Under the pieces are notes generated by a model. The model did no database searches and was not told the origin of the DNA. It saw nothing but the letters and a program-made list of their open reading frames with translations. DNA of 11,574 nucleotides from RYN-428 sp035695715 (GTDB taxonomy: Bacteria > Planctomycetota > Phycisphaerae > Tepidisphaerales > Tepidisphaeraceae): assembly GCA_035695715.1 (NCBI GenBank), contig DASRRM010000154.1, positions 1 through 11,574 of the forward strand, read 5' to 3'. A program made the translations under genes and the position numbers. Below are positions 1-6,953 of this stretch, piece by piece. Each line of letters opens with the position of its first letter. Positions within the stretch are counted from its first letter, which is position 1.

Positions 1-2
1 AT

Positions 3-113
3 CGTGTACCGACTGCTGTCATGGAACCCGTGGATGGACGTACTGCTAAGGATGTCCGAAGCGATGCGTCTGCCGATGCGTTGTTAGCGAGAGAAACCCT
101 GATGTCGGGGTAG
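3..113 (+). CDS. possible C-terminal tail of a gene cut by the window start
   Basis: Frame 3 is open from the window edge to a TAG at 111-113, giving 36 codons with the ending DALLARETLMSG. The composition (Ala, Asp, Arg, Val) would fit a normal soluble protein tail. No family can be recognised from so short a piece, and an open frame this long is common by chance in GC-rich DNA. Frame 1 is also open until 85-87. Treat this as a weak candidate. Apart from it, 1-328 shows no convincing gene; a 68-codon frame on the minus strand (46-252) has no family features. Confidence 0.2.
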   Translation, partial: RVPTAVMEPVDGRTAKDVRSDASADALLARETLMSG

Positions 114-271
114 GGACGCCCCGATTCGCCGCGGCACCGAATCTTAGGAGCATCAATCGAACCACCACAAGTCGGAAACGGAGCGACCGGCCGAGACAAC
201 AATCGCCGGGACGCTTGTGGTACGTCCCGATCGGCGGAAAATAACGCAGCAAGATTGCGAAAAAACTTCGC

Positions 272-302
272 TTGTTTAAGGTCTAGAGTCTCTCCCTAAA
301 AT
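272..302 (+). promoter_or_regulatory. weak candidate promoter for the 329 gene
   Basis: TAAAAT at 297-302 resembles a -10 box, and TTGTTT at 272-277 could be a poor -35 with a long 19-base spacer. The stretch is AT-rich compared with its surroundings and lies 27 bases before the start codon, which would leave a short leader. The match is too weak to be firm. Confidence 0.25.
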
Positions 303-328
303 ACCTTAGCGCGACTGGAGGCGACGCC

Positions 329-937
329 ATGCTCAGGAGCATTGAACAGATCTTAGAAAACACGGGCGTACAGGTGCCCGATCTTTTTCTGAAAATGTGG
401 CAGAGCGGCATGATTGAGTTCGGTCACAGAGATTATATCGAGTTGACGGACACACGCTGGGCGCCAATCGACGAGGTTGCCCGTCGTTCACCCCCGCCGA
501 ACAGAATCCACAGTCTCGCGCCATTCGCGCTGACGGGGCGTGGCGACTTTTGGGCCTGGTACGCCGAGTGGCGAACTGATCAGGGCATCGCGGTCATTTA
601 TTGCCCGAGAGACGAGTCCGTAGGTGAAGGCTATGCCGCGAACCTCGTTGGAACCGTCTATCGGCTGCTTTTGGAAGAATTCTCCTCATCGTGGCTAGTC
701 GGGCGATTAGTCGACACTCCAAAGCAATTGCCGGAAGTGTTTCGACGGTACTCCGACATCGTCTCCGGTTTTTTGCCACCGAATTGGTGTTCGAACCTAG
801 CCCAGCTGAGTCGCCGTGATGTCATGATGATCGAGGAAGGAGTTTTCGGTGTAATGACTCGCGAAGAATCGCAAGAAATCATTCGGCGTGATCTGTATTT
901 TGCGATGCTTGACCGAAAGGTACGAATATCGCTTTGA
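329..937 (+). CDS. hypothetical protein, SUKH (SMI1/KNR4)-like
   Basis: A 202-residue soluble protein with no signal peptide or membrane segment. The start is well supported: GGAGG at 317-321 lies seven bases before ATG 329. The order of features resembles the SUKH (SMI1/KNR4) superfamily: a short N-terminal helix (VPDLFLKMW), a strand with WAPIDEV, then a core LAPFALTGRGDFWAWY followed by IAVIYCPRDE, and a helical second half. In this superfamily, members often act as immunity proteins against polymorphic toxins or as adaptor proteins. No toxin gene is visible beside it; the next 666 bases hold only repeats. The C-terminal third (residues 130-202) is Arg-rich and not recognised. The family call comes from general pattern only and the function is unknown; it may equally be an unrelated lone protein. 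Confidence 0.8.
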   Translation: MLRSIEQILENTGVQVPDLFLKMWQSGMIEFGHRDYIELTDTRWAPIDEVARRSPPPNRIHSLAPFALTGRGDFWAWYAEWRTDQGIAVIYCPRDESVGEGYAANLVGTVYRLLLEEFSSSWLVGRLVDTPKQLPEVFRRYSDIVSGFLPPNWCSNLAQLSRRDVMMIEEGVFGVMTREESQEIIRRDLYFAMLDRKVRISL

Positions 938-1006
938 TGCTCGAACCGTATGGACAACAAAGCGGCCATAAGCGAGCTGGGTAGCCGGAAAAAGTCATGG
1001 GGGGGG

Positions 1007-1122
1007 TGGACTGAAGGGGACGGTAACAGTTTAGCCCTTTCCAACGCGTAGCGTTTCCGGGGTAACAGTTTAGCCCTTTCCAACGCGTAGCGTCTCCGGC
1101 GGCGCATGGACTGAAGGGGACG
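1007..1122. repeat. 39-bp tandem duplication flanked by 16-bp direct repeats
   Basis: Two adjacent 39-bp copies (1022-1060 and 1061-1099) differ at one base (T/C at the equivalent of 1054 and 1093). The unit starts GGTAACAGTTTAGCCC and holds the small stem AACGC-GTA-GCGTT. The pair is flanked by identical 16-bp copies of TGGACTGAAGGGGACG at 1007-1022 and 1107-1122, exactly 100 bases apart. Such an arrangement resembles REP-type or decayed mobile-element ends; no transposase is present nearby, so this is inference. Confidence 0.85.
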
Positions 1123-1318
1123 TAGCTATTCACGCCTGCGCAGGGCCAAGGATAACGGGCGAAGAAAACGCGATGGGATTGATTCTGACTGATCTCGCCC
1201 TTCACGATTTTCCCATCTCGGCCGTCCGGCGTTTCGGCAACTCGATTCCATCCCCAAGGCGGCGGTGACGTGCGCCTGCCAATCCTTTTGTATTCGGGAT
1301 CTGCAGTCGGGACGGGAG

Positions 1319-1496
1319 TGGGACATCGATGGGACAATTTTTGTCCCAAAAATGTCCCAAATGTCCCAACCGTTTGGAGCGGGGGTTTCGCGGGAGTTGG
1401 CGTAAGCATTTGGGAGGCAAGGGGTTGAGGGTTTTGCAAAGAAGCGAATGTCCCATTTTTGCGGAAAAATCGCGAAAAATGGGACATGTTGGGACA
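1319..1496. repeat. cluster of eight TGGGACA heptamers, both strands
   Basis: TGGGACA occurs at 1319-1325, 1330-1336, 1480-1486 and 1490-1496, and its complement TGTCCCA at 1342-1348, 1353-1359, 1362-1368 and 1449-1455. Spacing between successive starts in the first group is 11, 12, 11 and 9 bases, close to one helical turn. Two pairs form stems: TGGGACAATTTTTGTCCCA (1330-1348, 8-bp arms, 3-base loop), and 13-bp perfect arms 1448-1460 with 1475-1487. The sites could bind a protein or be read as RNA hairpins in the 3' region of the beta-helix transcript. The role is unknown. Confidence 0.85.
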
Positions 1497-1502
1497 TGGG
1501 CC

Positions 1503-1548
1503 ATGGTGCGCACCATTTTGGGGCGCGAAATGATGCGCAATGATGCGC
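1503..1548. repeat. 14-bp palindrome next to a 10-bp tandem repeat
   Basis: ATGGTGCGCACCAT at 1503-1516 is a perfect palindrome. Thirteen bases on, AATGATGCGC occurs twice back to back (1529-1538 and 1539-1548). Both share the core TGCGC. The palindrome begins seven bases after the last TGGGACA copy, so the two may belong to one site array. It could be an operator-like binding site; there is no direct proof. Confidence 0.7.
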
Positions 1549-1587
1549 GGCCGACCTGGCCAGGGCGTACGGCCTTGGCGGACACGA

Positions 1588-1600
1588 CCGGCGTTGCCGG
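1588..1600 (-). terminator. short hairpin after the beta-helix gene stop
   Basis: CCGGC-GTT-GCCGG forms a 5-bp GC stem with a three-base loop, three bases beyond the TAA (1604-1606) of the minus-strand beta-helix gene. No T-run follows on that strand, so it is a poor match for a classical intrinsic terminator. Confidence 0.25.
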
Positions 1601-1603
1601 GGG

Positions 1604-3949
1604 TTATGTCTGCAACGCGGGCTTTTGCCCGGCGACGATACGCATCGAATGCATGGCGACCTTCGCAGTGGCGAGTTTGGCCTCGGAGAGGATTCGGCGG
1701 GCGCGGGTTTGATTGGTTGGATCGGCGGTGTCGAAGGTGGTGGTGGTGTCGGGGCCGATGGGCTGGCCTGCCGGGGTGAGGATGGAGCCGCCGCGGACGG
1801 TCAGGGCGTATTGGCCGGCGGGGAGGGTGTTGCCGGGTTGGCCGAAGAAGGTGACTTGCCAGGTCTTGCCGTCGCCGCTGGGATTGCTGACGAAGGTGCC
1901 GATGCTCGGCGCTCCGGCGGCCGATGCGGCGGTGGTGGATGCGAGGCTGACCATGGCCGAGCTACTGATCACCGGCTTGGAGAAGATGAGCGTCACGCTG
2001 CTGACGGCGGTGTGATGGGCGTTGGCATAGTTGAGAACCACGCGGGAGACGACCGGCGGATTGACGGCGACGGGCGCTGCGGTCGTTGGCGGCGTCGATG
2101 GGGTTGGGGAGCCGGTTGATGTTGATGCGGGGGTGGTGACGATGGCCTGCACGGGGCCGAGGGCCGGGGCGGGGATTATTGTTGGCGTGGGTGACGTTGT
2201 CACAGCAGTCGGCGGGTCGACGGACTTGGTGTTGGCGGACGATGGGGCGGCGTCCGTCGGGGTGTAGCCGGCCTGGATATAGTTGGTCACAGCGCCGGCG
2301 AGGTACACCGGGTTCCAATTGTCTTCGCTTAAGTCGCGTGCGCCGGCGATGAAGGCGTCGAGGCCGCCGGTGGAGTTTAGCGTGGCCATGTAGGTGTCGA
2401 TGGTGCGGGTCGGGTCGACGAAGGAGACCGTCTGCGCGATGGCAGTTGGCTCGACGTTGGCCTGCCAGGATGCGAAGGACGTGCGCGCGCCGTACAGGTT
2501 GAACCATTGCGATGGATCGCCGGCGGAGGAATAGGTGTTGCCTTCCCAGGTTTCATTGGCGGGGTCGAAGGCGTTGTCGTGGGAGACGATGCGGGGAGTG
2601 AGGTTGTTTTGGAAGTCGTTGTTGCTGATGACCACATCGCTGATGCTGTCGGCGCCGGTTGTGCCGCCGGAGTATTTCCCGCTCATCAGGATGCCAAAAC
2701 CCCAGCCATAGGCGGTGTTGTTGGTGACCAGAAGCGAGTGAAGGCCTGCTTCCTGCTGGGGATTGGAGACGGCGTTGCCCGGCTGAAACTCCATGGCCGG
2801 GGCGGTGTCGCCGGGGGCATTGGCGAAGATGTTGCCCGAGATGACGGTGTTGCCGCCGGGGGCGAGGTTGCCGATCAGCGCGCCGATTCCCCAGCCATGC
2901 CCGTCGATTCGCGGCTGGATGACTACATTGCCGATGGCTTCCCCACTGACGCCGCCCGGCGTGGCGGTCGAGCCGTTGACCAGGCCGAAGGCAAAGCCGT
3001 AGGGGTCGTTGATGAAGAGGTTGTCATCGACAACGCCGCCCGCCCGGGCTTCGAGGCCGAAGCTTCCGGCATCGGCGAAGGTGTTGCCGGTCACCACGCA
3101 ATTGACGTTGCTGGAATGGAGGTAGCAATCGTGGTTGTAGATGGTTGGGCCTGCGCCGGGGACAGTTGAGTTCCAGCCGTCGTAGTCGAAGGTATTATCG
3201 GTGATGGTCAGATTGGTGACGGAGTCGGCATACAAGCCCTGGGCATGGCCGCCGACGTTGTAGGCGTCGAAGATTTCATTGCGGCGGATGCTGATGTCGC
3301 TGAGGGGGCCGTTGTAGCCCTGGAAGGTGATGTCGTTGACGAAGTAGCTGAAGGTGCAGTCTTCGATGAGCAGATCGGTGGTGCCGCCGAGGTCGTAAAA
3401 GCCATAGCTTCCCTTGCCGGTGAAATTGGGGCTGTTGGGATCGTGGGTGCTGGAGGTGAAGTTGAGGCCCATCACATACAGGTCGTGATTGGCGGTGCCG
3501 GCGCGAAAGGCGGTGTTAGCGCCGGCGTCGATCACCGGCAGGGGAAGAGTGCTGTCGCCATAATTGGAAACCACCATCGGCTCCTGCGGCGAGCGGCCCG
3601 AGTCATCGAAATAGCTGAATGAGCCGGTGAAGGTGTCGCCGCGTTTGAACAGCAGCCAATCGGGTTCATCGTTGCGCAGCAGGCTATAGCCCTTGGCGAT
3701 GGTGGCGACGGGCGAATCGGGGGAAAGGCCGGTGTTGGCGTCGGAGCCGGTGGAGGAGCTGACGTAGATGATGCGCGAATCGGCGCTGGGGGTGACTTGA
3801 GTCCAGCCGGCGGAATTAAGCGCGACGCTGAGGAGCGCGCGGGTTTCCAGATGCTCGACGGCACGGGGAGCCGAGCATCTGACGATGTTGTTGCGGAATC
3901 TGCCGGCGCACGGGCGCGGGGCCTGTGGCACAAATGGATCAGAAGCCAT
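1604..3949 (-). CDS. secreted right-handed parallel beta-helix protein with LEPR-XLL motif
   Basis: A 781-residue exported protein. Residues 31-42 (VEHLETRALLSV) are a LEPR-XLL type N-terminal motif of planctomycete surface or secreted proteins. IYVSSSTGSDANTGLSPDSP (61-80) is the usual opening of a pectate-lyase-like beta-helix, and repeated turns of the kind LxIxDNTF, VVTGNTF, VISGNIF and VVISNNDF continue to about residue 470. Residues 495-565 hold a conserved planctomycete post-helix segment (VDPTRTIDTYMATLN, DNWNPVYL, YIQAG). A Pro/Thr/Ser-rich linker (about 575-632) leads to a bacterial Ig-like beta domain (633-740, SSVTLIFSKPV and AGQYALTVRGG). Such folds bind or cut polysaccharides, but no catalytic set is identified, so the substrate is unknown. 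ATG 3949 is the only sensible start upstream of the motif, though no good Shine-Dalgarno is visible. The start is divergent from the peptidase gene. Confidence 0.9.
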   Translation of the reverse strand: MASDPFVPQAPRPCAGRFRNNIVRCSAPRAVEHLETRALLSVALNSAGWTQVTPSADSRIIYVSSSTGSDANTGLSPDSPVATIAKGYSLLRNDEPDWLLFKRGDTFTGSFSYFDDSGRSPQEPMVVSNYGDSTLPLPVIDAGANTAFRAGTANHDLYVMGLNFTSSTHDPNSPNFTGKGSYGFYDLGGTTDLLIEDCTFSYFVNDITFQGYNGPLSDISIRRNEIFDAYNVGGHAQGLYADSVTNLTITDNTFDYDGWNSTVPGAGPTIYNHDCYLHSSNVNCVVTGNTFADAGSFGLEARAGGVVDDNLFINDPYGFAFGLVNGSTATPGGVSGEAIGNVVIQPRIDGHGWGIGALIGNLAPGGNTVISGNIFANAPGDTAPAMEFQPGNAVSNPQQEAGLHSLLVTNNTAYGWGFGILMSGKYSGGTTGADSISDVVISNNDFQNNLTPRIVSHDNAFDPANETWEGNTYSSAGDPSQWFNLYGARTSFASWQANVEPTAIAQTVSFVDPTRTIDTYMATLNSTGGLDAFIAGARDLSEDNWNPVYLAGAVTNYIQAGYTPTDAAPSSANTKSVDPPTAVTTSPTPTIIPAPALGPVQAIVTTPASTSTGSPTPSTPPTTAAPVAVNPPVVSRVVLNYANAHHTAVSSVTLIFSKPVISSSAMVSLASTTAASAAGAPSIGTFVSNPSGDGKTWQVTFFGQPGNTLPAGQYALTVRGGSILTPAGQPIGPDTTTTFDTADPTNQTRARRILSEAKLATAKVAMHSMRIVAGQKPALQT

Positions 3950-4400
3950 GGTCGAAGCCTGGTTTTTTAGTAGTTAGGAAGCCCGCTCGGGAATGGAAAG
4001 CCAACGGCGTGATCCAAAATCCCGGAACCGACTGATCGCCCGGTTGTTCAGCGACGATGTATCGGACCTTAACAACGTTGGTACGCCGTCACAACGCAAA
4101 TGGGCAGGATTAAATAAAAATTTTTCAGCAAAATTCGGATCAAAGGTTCGAGGCGGATAGATGGAGAAACTTTGGCCGCCGCTAGCAGCCGGGACAATTC
4201 GCGGCTGTGGGAAATCCGCAGGACGGAATCATTGCTAGGGGTGATTTTACGCGTTCATACGCAGATGCCATGCGTATTACATTATAAGCCGCGATTCGAT
4301 TTATCATGGAAGCTTTGCCCCGCGTGCTCGAACAATGGCTCTACAGCGGGAGTGAAGGTCGGCTCGATCGAAGAAGTCGAAGCCTGCCCATGGAGATGAA
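3950..4400. other. divergent intergenic region between two LEPR-XLL genes
   Basis: These 451 bases separate the starts of the beta-helix (-) and peptidase (+) genes and should hold promoters for both. It is AT-rich around 4110-4130 (TTAAATAAAAATTTTTCAG) and contains an inverted repeat at 4257-4277, listed separately. A 75-codon frame at 4172-4399 has no supporting features. No RNA gene is recognised. Confidence 0.6.
4257..4288 (+). promoter_or_regulatory. candidate operator with adjacent -10-like box
   Basis: ATACGCA (4257-4263) and TGCGTAT (4271-4277) are perfect inverted arms with a seven-base spacer, the layout of a dimer binding site. Six bases on lies TATAAG (4283-4288), a fair -10 box, but no good -35 is seen at the usual distance, as would suit an activator-dependent promoter. 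It lies 113-144 bases before the peptidase start. Binding is inferred, not shown. Confidence 0.35.
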
Positions 4401-6557
4401 ATGTTTTATCCTTTTGCCAAACGCACGATTCGTCCCAAACGCCGTAACCCCCGCGCCGATGGCGCAGCTTGCCCGATCGAACCATTGGAAGCCCGGCAGA
4501 TGTTGTCGGCGGCGGTTGAAACGGTGCATTATGACTCGACGATTCTTGCCGCCCTGGCCAGCTCGGCCGACATCCAGGGGTACACGCCAAGCCAGATTCG
4601 CCAGGCGTATGGTTTTGCATCCGCCAGCTTTTCGGGGAATTCCACGGCGGCGGATGGCGCCGGCCAGACGATCGCCATCGTGGATGCCTACAACGATCCG
4701 AATATCGTCGCTGATTTGAAGGTGTTTGATGCTGAGTTTGGCCTAAATGCGCCGCCCAGCTTTAAGGTGGTGGACCAGGCCGGCGACTCGGGGCTGCCGG
4801 CAACCGATGCGGGATGGGCGGGGGAAATCTCGCTGGACGTGGAATGGGCGCATGCCATCGCGCCGGGCGCGAATATCGATCTCGTCGAAGCCACCTCCGA
4901 CAGCATCACCGACCTGATGACCGCCGTGAACACGGCGCGAAATATGCCCGGGGTTTCAGTGGTGTCGATGAGCTGGGGCGGCAGCGAATTTTTCAGTTGG
5001 GGCGGCGGCGAGTCGCAAAGCCAGACCGACTACGACCCGGATTTTACCACCCCGGCCGGCCACCAGGGCGTTACCTTCATCGCCGCCGCCGGCGACAGCG
5101 GAAGCCAGGCCGGCGTGCAATGGCCCGCCAGCTCGCCCAATGTTCTTTCCGTCGGCGGCACATCGCTCACCTCCGATTCCACCGGCAACTATGTCACCGA
5201 ATCTTCCTGGAACGGAACCAGCAGCGGCTATAGCGAAGTCGAATTCGAGCCGTCGTATCAGAATGGCGTACAAAGCTCCGGCGCGCGAAGCGTGGCCGAC
5301 GTCTCCTACGATGCCGACCCCAACAACGGCTTTGCGGTGTACGATTCTCTGGCCGACGAAGGATATGTGGGCTGGCAGGAAGTTGGCGGCACCAGCGCCG
5401 GCGCGCCGCAGTGGGCGGCCTTGATTGCCATCGCCGACCAGGGCCGCGTGCTCAATGGTGAGACCACGCTGGACGGTCCCACGCAAACACTGCCGATGCT
5501 GTACAACCTGTATGACAGCTCGGCAAGCTACGCCGACACGTTCAATGACGTGGTCGACAGCACGGGAGGCGGAGGAGGAGGGTACGGTGGACATTGGCGC
5601 TGGGGCGGAGGCTACGGCTACAACCAGGACACCGCCACCACCGGCTACGACACCATCACCGGCCTGGGAACGCCCAAAGCCGCAGCATTGATCGACGCCC
5701 TCATCGGCAGCAGTTCCTCTTCATCGTCGGGGTCAACCGGCTCGTCGGGATCGACCGGTTCAACCGGATCCACGGGATCAACCGGCTCTTCCGGATCGGG
5801 CACCACCGTCGCCACGCTTCCCGCTTCGCCGCTGACGGGCGTCTTTGCCGATGCGCCCATCGCCAGCGCGGTAGAAGGAACCAATGGCACGCTGGAACTG
5901 ATTCTCACCAACACCAATGGCGATAAATTCACGGGGCCGGTGACTGTTGCTCTCTATGCATCTACCGACAATTCTCTTTCCACCGACGATACGCTGATCA
6001 CCACACTCAGCTTCCCCAACCTGACGATTAAAGCCGGCGATTCAAAAACGGAAAAGCTCAAATTCGCCTTCCCGACTTCCCTCAGTAACGGGAATTACTA
6101 CATCATCGGCTCGATTACCGCCGTGGGCACCGGCACTGCCGCCGCCGAGGCCGACGGCGTGGCTCCCGTCGCCCTTGCCGCGGCGGATTCCGACCTGGCA
6201 ACCTCCTTCACCGGCGGCTCGACCGTCACGGTAAACCCGGGCCATCGCCAGAGCGTCGCCGTCACCCTGACGAATGTCGGCAATGTGGCCGTGAGCGGAA
6301 CCTTGGATTTGAACTTATACGCATCGGCAACGAGCAGCCTCGACACCGCCGCCGCCCAGATATTGGCCACGCTCTCCGGCCGCATTTTCCACATTCGCGC
6401 GGGACATTCGATCACGGTGCACCTGCGCTTCACGGCGCCGGCCAGCGAGGCTCCCGGCGCCTATTACCTGATCGCCGCCAATAACTCCGCCGACAACCCC
6501 GCCGACGCGAACAGCGCCAATGACCTCGCCGCCGCCGTCACGGTCGCGGCGGTGTGA
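4401..6557 (+). CDS. secreted S53 (sedolisin/kumamolisin-like) serine-carboxyl peptidase
   Basis: A 718-residue exported endopeptidase. GGAG at 4392-4395 precedes ATG 4401 by five bases. The basic N-terminus and IEPLEARQMLSA (26-37) form a LEPR-XLL motif. The S53 core spans about 60-435: the acid pair Glu142 and Asp146 in GEISLDVEW, oxyanion Asp232 in AAAGDSGS, and nucleophile Ser332 in GGTSAGAPQWAALIA. FNDVV (381-385) and GYDTITGLGTP (415-425) are the calcium-site elements, all key residues being present. The large activation prodomain usual in this family is missing: only about 23 residues separate the motif from YTPSQIRQAYGF. A Gly/Trp/Tyr-rich insert (about 389-407) sits inside the calcium loop. 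A Ser/Thr/Gly linker (437-467) leads to two CARDB-like beta-sandwich modules (about 476-590 and 605-718). It probably degrades extracellular protein; S53 enzymes often prefer acid pH, which cannot be judged here. Confidence 0.93.
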   Translation: MFYPFAKRTIRPKRRNPRADGAACPIEPLEARQMLSAAVETVHYDSTILAALASSADIQGYTPSQIRQAYGFASASFSGNSTAADGAGQTIAIVDAYNDPNIVADLKVFDAEFGLNAPPSFKVVDQAGDSGLPATDAGWAGEISLDVEWAHAIAPGANIDLVEATSDSITDLMTAVNTARNMPGVSVVSMSWGGSEFFSWGGGESQSQTDYDPDFTTPAGHQGVTFIAAAGDSGSQAGVQWPASSPNVLSVGGTSLTSDSTGNYVTESSWNGTSSGYSEVEFEPSYQNGVQSSGARSVADVSYDADPNNGFAVYDSLADEGYVGWQEVGGTSAGAPQWAALIAIADQGRVLNGETTLDGPTQTLPMLYNLYDSSASYADTFNDVVDSTGGGGGGYGGHWRWGGGYGYNQDTATTGYDTITGLGTPKAAALIDALIGSSSSSSSGSTGSSGSTGSTGSTGSTGSSGSGTTVATLPASPLTGVFADAPIASAVEGTNGTLELILTNTNGDKFTGPVTVALYASTDNSLSTDDTLITTLSFPNLTIKAGDSKTEKLKFAFPTSLSNGNYYIIGSITAVGTGTAAAEADGVAPVALAAADSDLATSFTGGSTVTVNPGHRQSVAVTLTNVGNVAVSGTLDLNLYASATSSLDTAAAQILATLSGRIFHIRAGHSITVHLRFTAPASEAPGAYYLIAANNSADNPADANSANDLAAAVTVAAV
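5709..5801 (+). repeat. Ser/Thr/Gly linker repeat inside the peptidase gene
   Basis: Serine codons followed by imperfect copies of a TCAACCGG/TCGACCGG word encode peptidase residues 437-467 (SSSS then GSTGS repeats). It is a flexible spacer between the catalytic core and the C-terminal modules, and a site likely to vary in length by slippage. Confidence 0.7.
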
Positions 6558-6633
6558 GAGGGGGGGTACTGGCCGGTATGAGGCGGAGAAGCCGACGGCA
6601 CAATGAGAATGTTCGCGCGAGGTGACTGCTTAG

Positions 6634-6654
6634 GCAGGGACTAAATAACCCTGC
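6634..6654. terminator. small hairpin downstream of the peptidase gene
   Basis: GCAGGG (6634-6639) and CCCTGC (6649-6654) pair perfectly across a nine-base AT-rich loop, about 77 bases after the peptidase stop. No T-run follows, so a terminator role is only a possibility. Confidence 0.25.
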
Positions 6655-6728
6655 GCGAGTACGCGGTACTGCAGCGAGGTCGTGATCCTGATCGGCGCGC
6701 CACATGGCTTTGCCCGTTTCCTACTCAC

Positions 6729-6827
6729 GAGCGAAATGAGCCGCGCACGGAGGGTACTCCCGAAGTAAGCGGTTTCGGCAAAACCGCTTACTCCGGGAGT
6801 ACCCTACGTGCGCGGCTCATTTCGCTC
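6729..6827. repeat. 47-bp-arm near-perfect hairpin
   Basis: Arms 6729-6775 and 6781-6827 are reverse complements with only two mismatches, around a five-base loop CGGCA (6776-6780). The arm contains GCGAAATGAGCCGCGCACG and GGGTACTCCC. The mismatches are G6750 with T... of the partner arm (6806 C/A position) and A6763 with its partner at 6793. It sits between convergent genes, so it could stop transcription from both sides, or be a small non-autonomous mobile element. No target-site duplication is evident. Confidence 0.9.
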
Positions 6828-6863
6828 CGGATTACCGGCTACCTCGGACCGGACGGGGGACTC

Positions 6864-6948
6864 ATTTCCCGTATCACGGGCGTCTCGCCCGTGTCCCCTT
6901 TGAATCAAAACACGCACGAGACGCCCGTGACCCGTGATACAGGGAAAT
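6864..6948. repeat. bulged inverted repeat with nested CACGGGCG stem
   Basis: 6864-6870 pairs with 6942-6948, 6871-6880 with 6931-6940 and 6881-6886 with 6918-6923, leaving a one-base bulge (6941) and a seven-base bulge (6924-6930, CCCGTGA, which duplicates part of the neighbouring bases). The left arm also folds on itself: CACGGGCG-TCT-CGCCCGTG (6875-6893). The right end lies five bases before the kinase stop, so it may end the kinase transcript. Similar words recur in planctomycete genomes as far as I recall; not checked. Confidence 0.75.
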
Positions 6949-6953
6949 CCCGA

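Larger units (their letters stand above)
938..1603. other. gene-free, repeat-rich intergenic region
   Basis: No believable gene is seen in these 666 bases. Open frames on the minus strand (for example 879-1487) overlap the 329 gene antisense, translate the tandem repeat into a duplicated peptide (ATRWKGLNCY) and lack a recognisable domain. The content is instead a 39-bp tandem duplication, a run of eight G at 999-1006, a cluster of TGGGACA heptamers, a 14-bp palindrome and a 10-bp tandem repeat, each listed separately. It lies downstream of both neighbouring genes, which converge on it. Confidence 0.7.
6558..6953. other. convergent intergenic region with large inverted repeats
   Basis: These 396 bases lie between the stops of the peptidase (+) and kinase (-) genes. 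No gene is seen. A small stem (6634-6654), a 47-bp-arm hairpin (6729-6827) and a bulged inverted repeat (6864-6948) fill much of it and are listed separately. Confidence 0.7.

Noticed and set aside
879..1487. 202-codon minus-strand frame across the repeat region
   Set aside because: It runs antisense into the 329 gene, its sequence is dictated by the tandem repeat and the TGGGACA copies, and it has no recognisable domain.
1319..1496. CRISPR array
   Set aside because: The repeated unit is only seven bases, occurs on both strands and has no spacers of constant length.
2507..3169. 220-codon plus-strand frame inside the beta-helix gene
   Set aside because: Antisense shadow of a well-supported gene; the Gly/Val/Asp-rich composition is typical of the reverse frame of GC-rich coding DNA.
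3951..4386. 11-bp GTCGAAGCCTG found near the starts of both the beta-helix gene (3951-3961) and the peptidase gene (4376-4386)
   Set aside because: The copies have opposite orientation relative to their genes and lie at different distances from the starts, so chance is likely.
4956..5594. 212-codon minus-strand frame inside the peptidase gene
   Set aside because: Antisense to a gene whose catalytic motifs are all present; no domain or ribosome binding site.
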